64,000 nt of DNA from Clusia tigrina (lineage: Eukaryota; Arthropoda; Insecta; Diptera; Clusiidae): the NCBI GenBank assembly GCA_920105625.2, contig OV050031.1, positions 221,450,194-221,514,193 on the forward strand. Direction: 5' to 3'. The position numbers were made by a program, and so were the translations under genes. The notes under the pieces were generated by a model. It searched no databases. It was given only the letters and a program-made list of their open reading frames with translations, and was not told the origin of the DNA. Shown here one piece after another: positions 32,096 through 43,364 of this stretch; positions within the stretch are counted from its first letter, which is position 1; the number at the start of each line of letters is the position of its first letter.

Positions 32096-33744
32096 AACAC
32101 AAAAAAGAAAAACAATAACAATTACCTCGAAGTGGCTACGAAGAGGGTCTTTAAACTCTAAGCAGAGCTCAAGCCAAACCAAGCCAAACCAAGCCAAGCC
32201 AAGGCACACCACACCACACCAGACCAGAGTAGTCACAAGATTTGTTTATGCCCAGAGCCAGAAAGGAACGAAATGAATAAAAAAAATTGAGAAAAAGTGT
32301 CGCCTTGCTTCATAAAATTATGTCTTATTGTTTGGAGTTGGTGGGCGCAGCAAGAAGAACCTGAGCATGGACTGTTCCACTCCTCACACGATTGAGTAAA
32401 CACAACAATAGCACGAAGTGTGTTGAGGCTGATGCAGGTTGCCTGCCTGGGGTACTTCCTTGGTCCAATTTCTTCCTCGCTACTTTGTTGGGCTCGGAGT
32501 CGTAGGCTGTGGTGTGGCTCACCTTTTCTGTGAATTTAAGGGTAGTTCTTTTATGGAGGAATGAGTATTAATTTCACTGTAATACGAAGGTGCATCAAGG
32601 ATGATGCTGGTTGTGGTGTTGTAAACACAAATTCGTTTATTGTTATTCTTACTTTTTATCACAATTTGTTTAAATACAATTTTCAGTGAATTATTTAATT
32701 GCTGCAAATTTTTATATAAAAGAAATGGTGTTAAAAATAACTAATTCTGTAATATGCAAACGGGAACTCTTGCGCGCGTGTGTGTGAGAGAGTGTGCATA
32801 TGTTTATGTGTTTGTGTGTGTGTGTGATTGTGACTGCGCCAAGTAATTGGCCAATTGAAATCTGATTTTTTGTGTGGTTTGCTTCTTTTTTGTTAGCATT
32901 TTGGCAGCACTTTGGCTAATTTCATTTCGCGACAAATGAAATTGTTTTAGAAACACGCCTCATTATATTCAGCGCTCACACACACACACGCACACCTCTT
33001 GATATGTGGTGTCTGAGTGGGGTGGCTTGCGACAGATTTTTGATGTGCCACAGACGAATAGAAAAAGTGGCGCCAATGAGAAATAACTCACAAAAAGAAA
33101 TTATCATTAGCAATTTTTAATATTGAGGTATACGTAATTAGTTGTTCATATGTGGGCGTGTACGTGGTACAATTATAAAGCAAACTGCAACTTAAAAAGT
33201 CAATAAATTAAAAGACCTTGAAGGCAAGGTGCTTACACTGCCATCACTCTAACAATTGTATTCAAGCAGCCCTTATCAACTTGGCATCTTAAGATCTGGT
33301 AGGAAATAGAATAACTCTATTATTCTACCTACTCTCCCGATTCGTCCGGATTTCTCCAGTTGCTGGAAGTTCTCCTCAGTGAATCAGAGCTGGAATCGTT
33401 TACAATCCCAATATAAATGAAGCCTAAAGAATAGATCCAAGCCTCAGAATGATAATGAAACAGAGAAGAAACCTTCATAATAAGTGTACCAACATGAAAA
33501 TCTTATTAGTATGGAAAGTTGGGGGCGTGACGAACGCTAAACTAATATCACTGGGGTGTAGTTTATATATTGTTGTGTTTTGTGGGACTATTGTTGCAAC
33601 TAACTAGACAAAATACATGTTTCTTAATGTCAGGAATGATCTCAGCGAGTGTATTAGGCTCCGTTTCCATGATCACTCCAAGCCATGATTGAAAAACTCG
33701 TCAGTTAAGAAGAATCTTGGTCGCATTTGAACGTCAGCTTTCCT
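32096..33744. other. Mostly single-copy DNA with small repeats
   Basis: AAGCCAAACC/AAGCC and CACACCACAC runs at 32,158-32,228, TG runs at 32,778-32,830 and a CA run at 32,977-32,995. No gene is recognised. Composition is balanced at 32,330-32,520 and 32,760-33,060. Confidence 0.4.
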
Positions 33745-33950
33745 TGGAACTATTCACAAAATACGAATGAGTGTTTTGTCACTCTTGAAACTATTCACAA
33801 AGTACGAATGAGTGTTTTTTCATTCTTGAAACTATTCACAAAAAACGAATGAGTGTTTTGTCACTCTTGAAAATATTCACAAAATACGAATGAGCATTTT
33901 GTCACTCTTGAAACTATTCACAAAATACGAGTGATTCTTTTGCCACTCCT
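33745..33950. repeat. 41-bp tandem repeat, 5 copies
   Basis: GAAACTATTCACAAAATACG and AATGAGTGTTTTGTCACTCT make up each unit. Copies differ by only a few substitutions. Confidence 0.95.
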
Positions 33951-34319
33951 GTCACACACAGCATGAAAATACTTAACTTGGAGCTCCCAGCCAGGTAAGC
34001 GGGAACATGAATAGTCGTCCGAGACAAATTTATAATGATGATGCTTTCGATGAAGGATATGGTAGAATGGATATGGCGAAGTTTTCAACAGTGTTTTTCA
34101 AATATAAAGGAACAACTAACAGTAAAATACTCTTCAGTATAGCATACAACCATCAACTGATCTGATTGAACTAATCTGATTAATCTACTCTGATTGAACT
34201 GATTTTGAAATAACATTTTCACCCATAACCACTGTTGAAGGAGTTCATCTCCACAGAGACGTTCCCTCAATCATACTTAATAATAATTGACCTTCATAGT
34301 TATCGCATTAATAGTGTCC
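33951..34319. other. Unassigned sequence
   Basis: Contains a short ATCTGATTGAACTGATT repeat near 34,155-34,205. No gene. Confidence 0.4.
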
Positions 34320-34610
34320 AATGACGCTACCAAATCACAACGCATCCTTCAGTTACTTCTCCAGGGAGAAATGCTAGCTCCAAGATTTCCTCTGTACGGA
34401 TAGGTTCTTTTCAAGCATTTTCAAACTCAATAGGACGACTTGAACCAGCCGACATTATACATTTTTTGAATGCCTCAAGGTTGGATAAGATTTTATAGGG
34501 ATATCATATTAGCAGAGAGCAGTACAATAGGTATATTTGGTCGCAGTGCTTCACACACCTCCTTATACATTACATAGCATAGTTCTATATTAAATAAAGT
34601 TTTGTTTGTT
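34320..34610 (+). mobile_element. Probable non-LTR retrotransposon ORF2 tail and 3' UTR
   Basis: One plus frame reads KISSVRIGSFQAFSNSIGRL then EPADIIHFLNASRLDKIL and a stop. LxPxDIIxFLNASxW is the typical closing segment of R1/Jockey/LOA-like ORF2. Downstream, GAGCAGTACAATAGG and GGTCGCAGTGCTTC resemble the 3' UTR after the ORF2 end at 2.46 kb. No zinc knuckle is preserved upstream. Assignment rests on short motifs. Confidence 0.5.
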
Positions 34611-35479
34611 TTCAAAGCTTATCACGCCAAATTACATATTTCCCGTCCTTGAAGATGATGTTTTGCTGACACATTAGAATTTCACAAACTATTCTTAATA
34701 ATGCCGAATAATTTCGTGCCATTTATTGTGGTGTGGAATTATCCAGTTTAAGTTCTTACAAAGTGTTTATATCATTATGAATATTAAGGAAGACTTCGTC
34801 CCACATGAAACCCTTACAAGTAATCTGAACATCCTCATAGGAACGTTTCTAATCGCCTTACGTAGCGATTGAAGGTACTTGGGGACACTACTGAATTCCT
34901 TCCACTCTCAAATTAAGTCGATTAAGTTATTGAAGCGTATTACAAACTCATACGAGACCTCACAATACCTACATTAGAAAACTTCACTACTTCCATTACC
35001 TTTTCTTTCTTTTCTTTTGTTTCCAAATACCCTATACACATAAGTACATAATTAGGGTAGCCTCTTACTCATTCATGTTAACAAGTCCATATAAATACAG
35101 TTGTAACAAACAGCCCTAAATAACCATTCAATAAACACTCCTAAGTGATTTGTACCTCTCTTATCTCAAGCATGACTTTTACCTTTTCCGCACCTCACAC
35201 CAACCACACACAATTACCCTCTGACAAGTGGCAACAACCTGTTAAGACCATAATTTGTACCATTAACAAATACAAATAAAGTAATCATGAAAGGCACCTC
35301 CTACACAACACAGACAGACAGACCCTTATAAACACAATCAACAAACGCCGCCTAAGGCAAGAAAGAAGTGGCAGCTTGTTTTAACCCCGATTTACACACG
35401 CCACGCTTCCATGACGACACCTTGACATGCGCACGCGATGGCCAAGTACAGGTACAAATGTTACCAAACCCACAATAAC
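34611..35479. other. Unassigned single-copy sequence
   Basis: No gene, repeat or element is recognised. Confidence 0.4.
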
Positions 35480-35610
35480 ACAAACAATGCAGGAAACAAC
35501 AACAACATCAACAGTAGCAGTCAGAATAGCCACAATTACAACGACAACAACAGTAGCAGCAGTGCGAATAGCTACAATTACAACAACAACAGAAGGTGTA
35601 TATAAAAGCA
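35480..35610. repeat. CAA/CAG-rich repeats with a ~60-bp duplication
   Basis: AACAACAACATCAACAGTAG, then GCGAATAGCTACAATTACAA-type copies, give two related ~60-bp units. Thr/Val-rich frames on both strands (35,381-35,707) follow from the repeat. Confidence 0.8.
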
Positions 35611-35707
35611 TGCTGAATACAGGTAACTCCAGAAGCAGAGTCATACAAATGCAAACAGGTTCATTCATACACGTTTTATCATAAGTCAGACATAAGCCAG
35701 ACAGCAC

Positions 35708-35709
<2 letters not shown>

Positions 35710-35759
<50 letters not shown>
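35710..35759. repeat. (AC)25 microsatellite
   Basis: Pure dinucleotide run of 50 bases. Confidence 0.98.
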
Positions 35760-35761
<2 letters not shown>

Positions 35762-36009
35762 ACACAGGTATACGAACAGATAACATAGGAGACCCAACCA
35801 AAACCTGTGCTATCGTAAAACAGCACCTCTCACCACACTCTCACCTATAAGCACGGTCGGTTTCACATGCCAGAGAGAGCAGAGAGTGTGGCTTGGCAAG
35901 GTGTGTTTGTTTATGGCCATGATATGCGCTGCCATTGTTCGTATTTTTTCCGTCTGTTGTCAGCGGTCGCATTTACCTTTCGGGTGACTCGTGTGAGTAC
36001 GTGTGTGTA
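35760..36009. other. Single-copy GC-balanced DNA
   Basis: No feature recognised. Composition like the other candidate regulatory blocks. Confidence 0.35.
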
Positions 36010-36150
36010 GTTCTTGTATTCAAAGCAGTTTTGGTATTCAGTGTAATTGTTGTAGTTGTTGTATTCAAAGTAGTTAGGGTATTCAGTGTAATTGTTGTAT
36101 ACGTTGTAGTTGTTATATTCTCTGTAGTTGTTGTTGGTGTATTTAAAACA
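36010..36150. repeat. ~55-bp GTT-rich duplication
   Basis: GTATTCAAAG(C/T)AGTT and GTATTCAGTGTAATTGTTGT occur twice, followed by GTAGTTGTTGTT. A 123-aa Val-rich plus frame results from it. Confidence 0.8.
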
Positions 36151-36984
36151 GTGGACATTTTGTTGTTGCCGCTCCTACTGTTGACCGTTGACTGTGTTTT
36201 ATGTGTTGATTTATTATGGCTTTATCTGTTGTTAGACAACCGTGACGTAGAAAAGAGTCGGGTTCCATGTCCGCCGCAATTGTTTCGAGTTGATGTTTAT
36301 ATTTAGGATTTAATTTTTGAGCATTTCAGTCCACAGGAAGTTACCACACACTCATACGTGCGTAGGTGGAATTGTATTTGAGAGGGTATTGTGGAAAAAT
36401 AAGGAAAAATCAGGCTTGGCTTTTTAAGTATCCTGAATTGATTCGGAGGTGGATTGAATTTTTGTTTAATATTACATGTTGATATTACCACAACAACAAT
36501 GGAAATAGTAAGAAGTCAGCCAGTTATTTTAGAAAGGTTGCAGTGGCAACCTTCTTCAGGAAAACTCATTTAGACACTTGAAGGCTCATTATGACACCAT
36601 CAGAAACCGGCGAAAATCTCACACTATGAAAGAGATTTTCTGGTGGGAGTATTCTGAATACATCCAGAGTACTTTCTCTACTAACTTTTCGTAAGAAAGA
36701 CATCGATGTAGTTCTAGTGAGAAAATATCGATATAGTTTTTGTAACAGAAGATCGATATACTACTACTAACAAGATATTGATATACATAGTTCTAATCAT
36801 ATATCCATTCACATGAAAAAGCATAGTTAGATATGCGTATTTATCATGAGTGAGACATGAACCTAATTATCTGGTAAATTATTCAATAATAATAGTTCCG
36901 GATCATCATCACATTAGCAGCAAATAACAACAAAAAGATAGGCAGCTTTAATGTGTTCCATATGTGCAAATAGACACACCACCC
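36151..36984. other. Single-copy DNA with a CGATA cluster
   Basis: 36,700-36,790 is a degenerate ~33-bp repeat with ATCGAT(G/A) three times, including TATCGATA (36,726-36,733), the DRE/BEAF-type core of fly promoters and boundaries. The remainder is unassigned. Confidence 0.4.
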
Positions 36985-37975
36985 TAGTTGCTATGAATAT
37001 TGAAATCTCCTTTGGGTATCAATATAGAAGATATTCTTTTAAAGGACAGGATCCTAGCGATCACAATATAGAAGAGATTCAGTTAGGGAATCGGATCCTT
37101 CTCAAAGAGAATATTTCAAAGGACAAGATAAAAGAGATCTAGTTAGGGAACCTCTGCGTCGCAATATAGAAGAGATTCAGTTAAGAAACCGGATACTTTT
37201 CGTTTCAATATAGAAGAGATTTAGTTAAGGACCAGGATCCGCAATATAGAAGAGATTCAGTTAGGGAACCGGATCTATTTTGTCGTCGCAGTCTAGAAGA
37301 GATTCAGTTAGGGAACCGGATCTATTTTGTCGGAGTATAGAAGAGATTCAGTTAAGGAACAGAATTATTTTCGTCGCTAAAGAGAAGATATTCATTTAAA
37401 GGAGAGGGTAATTTTCGTCGCAATATATAAGAGATTCTGAAAGGGAGCCAGATCCTCTGCGTCGTAATATAGAAGAGATTTAGTTAAGAAACAGGGTCCT
37501 TTTCATCGCAATTAAGAAGAGATTCAGTTAGGGAACCGGAACCTTTTCGTCGCAATATAGATGAGATTCATTTAGGGAACCGCATCCATTTTTTCGTCGC
37601 AGTCTAGAAGAGATTCAGTTAGGGAACTGGATCTATTTTGTCGCAGTAGAGAAGAGATTTAGTTAGCGAACCAAATGCGCTGCGTTGCAATATAGAAGAG
37701 ATTCAGGTAAGAAACGGGATCCTTTTCGTTTCAATATAGAAGAGATTTAGTTAAGAAACAGGATCCTTTTCACCGCAATATATAATAAATTCATTTGGGG
37801 TACCGGATCCTTTTCTTTGCATTATAGAAGAGATTCAGTTAAGGAACCGGATCCTTTTCGTTTCAATGAAATGAGATAAAGCTAGGAAACCGGATATCCT
37901 TTTCGTCACAACATAAAATAGATTCAGTTACGGATATAACCGGATATATCGACATTCATATATATATATAGTGAT
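36985..37975. repeat. ~45-bp minisatellite unit 1 (long), with conserved flanks
   Basis: About 20 monomers of CAATATAGAAGAGATTCAGT, TAGGGAACCGGATCC and TTTTCGTCG. The left flank TATGAATATTGAAAT and the right flank (GGATATAT.GACATTCATATATATA) also border the short array at 41,010-41,275, so array and flanks were duplicated together. Confidence 0.9.
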
Positions 37976-38039
37976 CTATTGGTTTTTACTACACAGTTGA
38001 CCTCAAGACAGCAACGCCGTAGAAAGTTCTTCACACTAT

Positions 38040-39270
38040 CGCTGAAATCGACTCTTCCCTCCCGTATATAATAATAGCAGATGAAATATGCGCGCTTAAC
38101 AATGAGATTTATTGACTATCAAAATACATTTTTCCGATTCCATTCTGAAATTTCTGTCTATCTCCACCCGTGCGCAGCTACAATTTTCACACCTCCGCCG
38201 ACACCTCAAACAGGGCCGCCCCGTCATACACGCGCACATGCACACACCTTAAGCGAAGCCAGGCACGCAGTTGTCGGCCACTCAGGAGGAGAACTGGGCG
38301 CTTAAGTTTATAATTATTTAAATTTTAATACAATTTTCCCATTAAGCGCGAAGCAGCAGCCGAGAAATCTTAAGTGTAAACAAAGCATAAAGCTGTCAAT
38401 GGGCAATACTCATACCGACAAATTGAAGGTGCGAACGAAATATTTACTAAATACTCGGTAGACACCCACCCGAACGGGCAGGCCAGGCCAGGCAGGCAGT
38501 AAAGCGGCGGGCGAAAGTGCTGAGCTGCCACACAAATTGCAGATGAAAATATTGTACACGAATTAAATTTCAACGCGCAACGTAATTATAATTAAATGTA
38601 AAATTTATGCATGTGTCCGGACGTGAACACGTTCCTCTCTGTGCCACCACCACCACGCAGTTGGAAAGGTAGCGCCCATGGAGAGGGCAGATTCTGAAAC
38701 TGTTCCTAATAATTGCAGTGCGCAGAAAGGAAAATGCAAGTGCAATTCTCGAAATGTACACAACGAACACCTTTCAAGCCACGGCAATTAATTTCGCGCG
38801 AGCTACTCGAGATTAATTGCGTATGTCCACACGCGCTCAAAATTATGGCGTCTGGCTATGATGCTGCTGATGCGTTGTTGTGGTTGTTGCCACAGCCGAC
38901 AACTAGCGAGCGATCTTCTACTGCTGTTTTGGTGTATTAGCTGAATTTGTTGTTGTACATGCGTGCAGGCAGCTACCGTTTCAGGCATCAGCAGCCTCCG
39001 CAATAAATGTCAAGAAGCACGCACCCAGCGGATCCACCGAAGGGGCGAGCACCGCACACCTTCAGGCGAACAACAAAAACACTGAATAAAAAAAGTTAAA
39101 AAACATAAAAAATAATTTATAAGCGTTTAGCTTAGACTAAAGTAGTTGTAGCTTAACGATACACGCTCGCACGCACAAAAACAGCCAAGGCAGAACAGAA
39201 AGCGACAACCCAATAGGAAAAGTTTCGTTTAGGACAAAAATAGAACACTCAGGGTTAAGTAGTGAGCGCA
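38040..39270. promoter_or_regulatory. Single-copy GC-balanced block, candidate enhancer/UTR
   Basis: Contains closely spaced homeodomain cores (TAATTATAATTAAAT at 38,582-38,600; AATTAATTTCGCGCGAG near 38,786; GATTAATTGCG near 38,811), CACCACCACCACG and CTG/TTG runs. Several overlapping frames up to 75 residues lack domains. It is a conserved-non-coding candidate lying exactly between the two related 45-bp arrays. Confidence 0.4.
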
Positions 39271-39750
39271 CGTGTTTAACGGGGACTCCTATTTAACCAA
39301 AGAACATAAAGAGTTAAATTCTGAGTGTTCTGTTCTTGTATTATCAAGCAAATTCTATCAGACTCATAATAATAGTCAAGCGATTTCTTCGGCTGATTCT
39401 ACCATAAAAAAGTAACAACTTTAACAACAGAATACTTCCAACTATACTCTCATTTACTATATCCTAACATAATTTACCCACTTGTGGATTTTTCCCTCAT
39501 AAAAGTGGAGGAACCGAGCTAAACACTGCGATGAACACTCTTTCTGTGCAACAACTCGTATTTAAACCTGAGTGTTTCAATTTTTATTGATTTATTTGTG
39601 ATGTTCCTCCCTCCGCTGGACTATTTTCTTTGGTGGAAAAAGTATGTGAAAATTGACAAATTGTTTGTCATAGTGAGAACACTGCATCATTTATTGAAAT
39701 GACATTCTAAACTAAACCTTTCATGATATTATCAACAGGCTTCATTTGTA
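39271..39750. other. Unassigned sequence
   Basis: An AGAACACTCAGGGTTAA-like start and its inverted partner TTAAATTCTGAGTGTTCTGT (39,243-39,335) form an imperfect inverted repeat. Nothing else. Confidence 0.4.
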
Positions 39751-40930
39751 TGCAACTGTTTGTAGATGATTACAAAAGGCTTGAAATGAAGTCATTTGGT
39801 TCAAAGGGATTTCAAGTGAATGTGACTTAAACTGAATGTGACTTCAACTGCCTCTAACTGACTTCTGTCCAACTGTTTGTAAATGACTGTAAGAAACTTC
39901 AAATGAAGTTATCTGAAATGGACTTCGAGTACTGTAAATGACTTAACTAATTGCAAGGGACTTTGAATGATTTCAAATAACTTCAACTGATTGCAAGTGA
40001 TTTCAACTGATTGCAAGTGACTTCAACTGATTGCAAGTGACTTCAACTAATTTCAAATGACTTCATTTGTGTTGTAAATGGTTTTAAAAAATTTAATGGA
40101 AGTCATCTGAAATGGAATTCAACTGATTGTAAGGTACTTATTCTGACTATAACGGACTTCATTTCTATCGAAATATTTGTAAATGATTGCAAGAAAACTT
40201 TAAATGAAGTCATATGATTAAAAGGGACTTTAACAGATTGTAAATGGCTTCAACTGGTTGTGAAATCAACTGATTGAAAATGACTTCAACTAATTGAAAG
40301 TGACTTCTACTGATTGCACGTGACTTCAACTGATCGTGATCGTAAATGACTTCAAGTTAATGTACATGACTTCAACCGACTGCAAATGACTTCATTTCTA
40401 TTCAACTGTTTGTAAATGATTGCAAGAAAACTTAAAATGAAGTCATCTGATTAAAAGGGAGTTGAACTGATTGCAAGGGACTTCAACTGATTTCAAATGA
40501 CTTCATTTGAATTCAACTATTTGTAAATGATTATGAAAAATTTACAGTGAAGTCATCTAATTAAAAGGTACTTCAACTGATTGTAAATGACTTCAATCGA
40601 ATGTGAAACCAACTGATTGAAAATTATTTCAACTGATTGAAAGTAACTTCAATTGATTGTAAGTGACGTCAAATGATGGTAAATGATTTCAAATTATTGT
40701 AGTCACTTACAACTGACTTTATTTGTATCTAACTGTTTTAAATGATTGTAATAGGCTTAAAGTGAAGTCATTTGAAATTACTTCAAGTGATTCTAAATAA
40801 TTTCAACTGATTTCAAGTGACTTCAATTTATTGTAAGTGACTTCAACTGATTGTAAATTACTTCATTTGATTGTACGTGATTTCAACTGATTGCAAGTGA
40901 CTTCAACTGAGTCTAACTTACTTTCAAGTA
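39751..40930. repeat. 20-bp minisatellite with longer interspersed units
   Basis: The core CTTCAACTGATTGCAAGTGA varies at a few sites. About seven copies of a longer module (AACTGTTTGTAAATGATTGC, AAGAAAACTT, AATGAAGTCATCTGA) start near 39,753, 39,869, 40,068, 40,169, 40,403, 40,514 and 40,728, each followed by a run of short monomers. Confidence 0.9.
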
Positions 40931-41009
40931 AAAATAAACGAATCTCATTATGAACTCCAAAGAGTATTGCCATGATTTCAATTGAAATTTTGGTCACTGC
41001 CAGATATAT

Positions 41010-41275
41010 GTTTGCGTATGAATATTGAAATGTCCTTTTCGTTTCAATATAGAAGATATTTATTTAAAGGGCAGGATGTTTTCGTCACAATATACAAGAG
41101 ATTTAGGTAGGAAATCGGATCTTGTTTCGTCGCAATAATGAAGAGATGCAATTAGGGAACCGGATCCTTTTGTTTAAATATAGAAATTATTCAGTTAAAG
41201 GACAGGATCCTTTTCATCATAATACAGAATAGATTCAGTTAAGGAACTGGATATATCTACATTTATATATATTGA
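41010..41275. repeat. ~45-bp minisatellite unit 2 (short), homologous to 36,985-37,975
   Basis: The left flank TATGAATATTGAAATGTCCT, about four to five monomers with AGGACAGGATCCTTTTC and TAGGGAACCGGATCC, and the right flank GGATATATCTACATTTATAT match the long locus in order. Confidence 0.9.
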
Positions 41276-41395
41276 ACTGTGAATCAGTGACCATGAAGCG
41301 TTGGTCACTTCAGTGACATTCATATGTAAAGATATTTCTTGCGTACATCAGAACTCATAAATGCAGAAAAGTTACAAAGCAATGTGAGTGAATTC
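41276..41395. other. Spacer
   Basis: Short single-copy spacer, no feature. Confidence 0.4.
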
Positions 41396-41510
41396 TCCAA
41401 AGACCGCATCGTTCCCACGATTCTCCAATCGACGCATCCTTCCCACAATTCTCTCCAAAGACCGCCTCCTTCCCACAATTCTCCAAAGACCGCATTCTTC
41501 CTTCAACCGT
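41396..41510. repeat. ~33-bp repeat, ~4 copies
   Basis: CTCCAAAGACCGC(A/C)TC, CTTCCCACAATT repeats. The 75-aa minus frame is repeat-derived. Confidence 0.85.
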
Positions 41511-42234
41511 GATACTAAACTCTCTGCTCTCTGTAGCAATAAAACTCTCTGCTAGATATCTCAGATGCTTCGCGAGACCCACGTAAATTGCCTACTGGGT
41601 GGAAAAGTGGCACCCGTTTAGCAGAAACAACATTGCCGTCCAATCTGTTGTAATCGATCAAATTGAAATTCCATAAAATCAGCGATTTTACATTTTTTAA
41701 TTTATTATTTGCTGGGAAAACCGGTCGTTCCGTGAGAGAGAGAGAGAGAGTGAGAGTGAGAGAGTGATCAGGAGAGCATAGTGGACAAGGGAACGGCAGA
41801 GCAGAGAAGGGAAAGGTAGAGCAGAGCAGTGTAGCCAGGCACATTTTGGCCATTAACTCTTCCGTTGTTCTGCTGATTGTTGTTATTGTACTCGTAGTTG
41901 TATTTTTAAATACCCTTCCTTCTTCCGCTAGCGAGAAGCCTAGTTGAGTTGGCTCGAGTTTGATGTCAATGGGCAGCTGCTGCTGCGCCAATTCTGGGGC
42001 CCCCAGCTAATAGAAGCATCACATTATTAATTGATTCTACATTGAAGATTTTGTTTTATTTATTGTGTTGTGTTCGGCTGTGGTTGTAAAAGCAAAAAAT
42101 TATTCACATTTTTTAATGTTATGAAATTTTACCAAAACTGATAAATCAGAAAATTCGCTGCCATAGAAATGCGATGTGACGCAGTACCTCCATGAATAGT
42201 AGGTGTATCGGAACTGGCAAGGAAGCAAGTATAG
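41511..42234. other. Single-copy DNA, unrecognised minus-strand frame
   Basis: A 158-codon minus frame (41,991-41,515) starts MAQQQLPIDIKLEPTQLGF and passes through a GAGAGA repeat (41,736-41,765) and AGAGCAG repeats. It has no domain and is probably chance, though the first 45 codons lie in balanced single-copy DNA. Confidence 0.25.
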
Positions 42235-43360
42235 AGCTGAGCCGTGAGCGGAATCAGTGTCAAACTAGGATATATCTTTACTGAACCAAGTATAGAGCTA
42301 AAACAGATGTAGAGCTAAACCAGGTTGTGGAACTAAAACAGATGTAGAGCTAAAACAGATGTAGAGCTAAACCAAGTTATGGAACTAAGACAGGTGTGGA
42401 ACTAAGCCAGGTGTGGAACTAAACCAGGTGGAACTAAACCAGATAGTGATCTGAACCCATTATAAAGCTGCACCAAGATCGGAACCAAAGTGAAACCAAG
42501 TATTGAACGAAACCAGATATATAGTGAAATCAAGTATATAGCTAAACTAGATGTAGAGATAAACCAGATGTGGATCTAAATCATTTATAGACATGACACA
42601 AAGAGAGGAATGATAGTAAAACCAAGCAAAGAGCTAAACCGAGTATAAATCAAAGTATAGAGCTAAATCGGATATGGAGATGAAATCAGTATAAAACTGA
42701 GCCATCACCGCAATCAGAAATCAGGTATATATTTGTACGAACTTTAGACCTAAACAAGTATAGAACTAGAATAAATATATAGCTAAACCAAGTATAGAGT
42801 TGAACCAAGTATAAAGCTGAACCAATTATGGAACTAAACCAAATACAGAGCTGAACCATAAGCGGAATGAGAGTCAAACCAAGATCCATCTTTGCTGAAT
42901 CAAGTATAGAACTAAACCCGATGTAGAACTAAACCCGATGTAGAACTAAACCAGATGTAGAACTGAACCAGATGTAAAACTAAACCAGATGTAGAACTAA
43001 ACCCGATGTAGAACTAAACCAGATGTAGAACTAAACCAGCTACTGAGTTCAACCCATCATAAAGCTTAATCAAGAGGTGGATCAGAGTCTAACCAAGTAT
43101 ATAGCTAAGTCAAGTATAGAACTAAACGAGGAGTATAGAACAAACACAAGCATAGAGAGGAACCCAATATAAAACTGAACCAAGAACTAAATCTTAGTAC
43201 AATGGGCATCAATGCATGAGTGCTTGCAGGCCTCCTTCTTCGGCGGTTCTCCGGCTTACCCCACTTCTATGTAAGAACTAAACCAGGTATATAGCAAATC
43301 AAGTATATAGCTAAATCGAGTATATAATTAAACCTGGTATATAGCAAAGCCCAGTTCAGA
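42235..43360. repeat. 17-bp minisatellite, ~60 degenerate copies
   Basis: Monomers TAGAACTAAACCAGATG, TAGAGCTAAACCAAGTA and close variants fill the interval, with a longer insertion CATAAGCGGAATGAGAGTC seen three times in altered form. The array is interrupted by a retroelement 3' module at 43,194-43,275. Confidence 0.9.
43194..43275 (+). mobile_element. ~75-bp retroelement 3'-end module, copy 2
   Basis: TAGTACAATGGGCATCAATG through GAGTGCTTGCAGG, CTTCTTCGGCGG and CCGGCTTACCCCACTTCTAT, inserted inside the 17-bp array. AAGAACTAAA occurs on both sides, but since it is also an array motif the duplication is not proof of a TSD. The left boundary is the same as in copy 3. Confidence 0.85.
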
Positions 43361-43364
43361 GAGT

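Noticed and set aside
41515..41991. 158-residue minus frame as a gene
   Set aside because: It runs through GAGAGA and AGAGCAG simple repeats, shows no domain and has no splice or promoter support.
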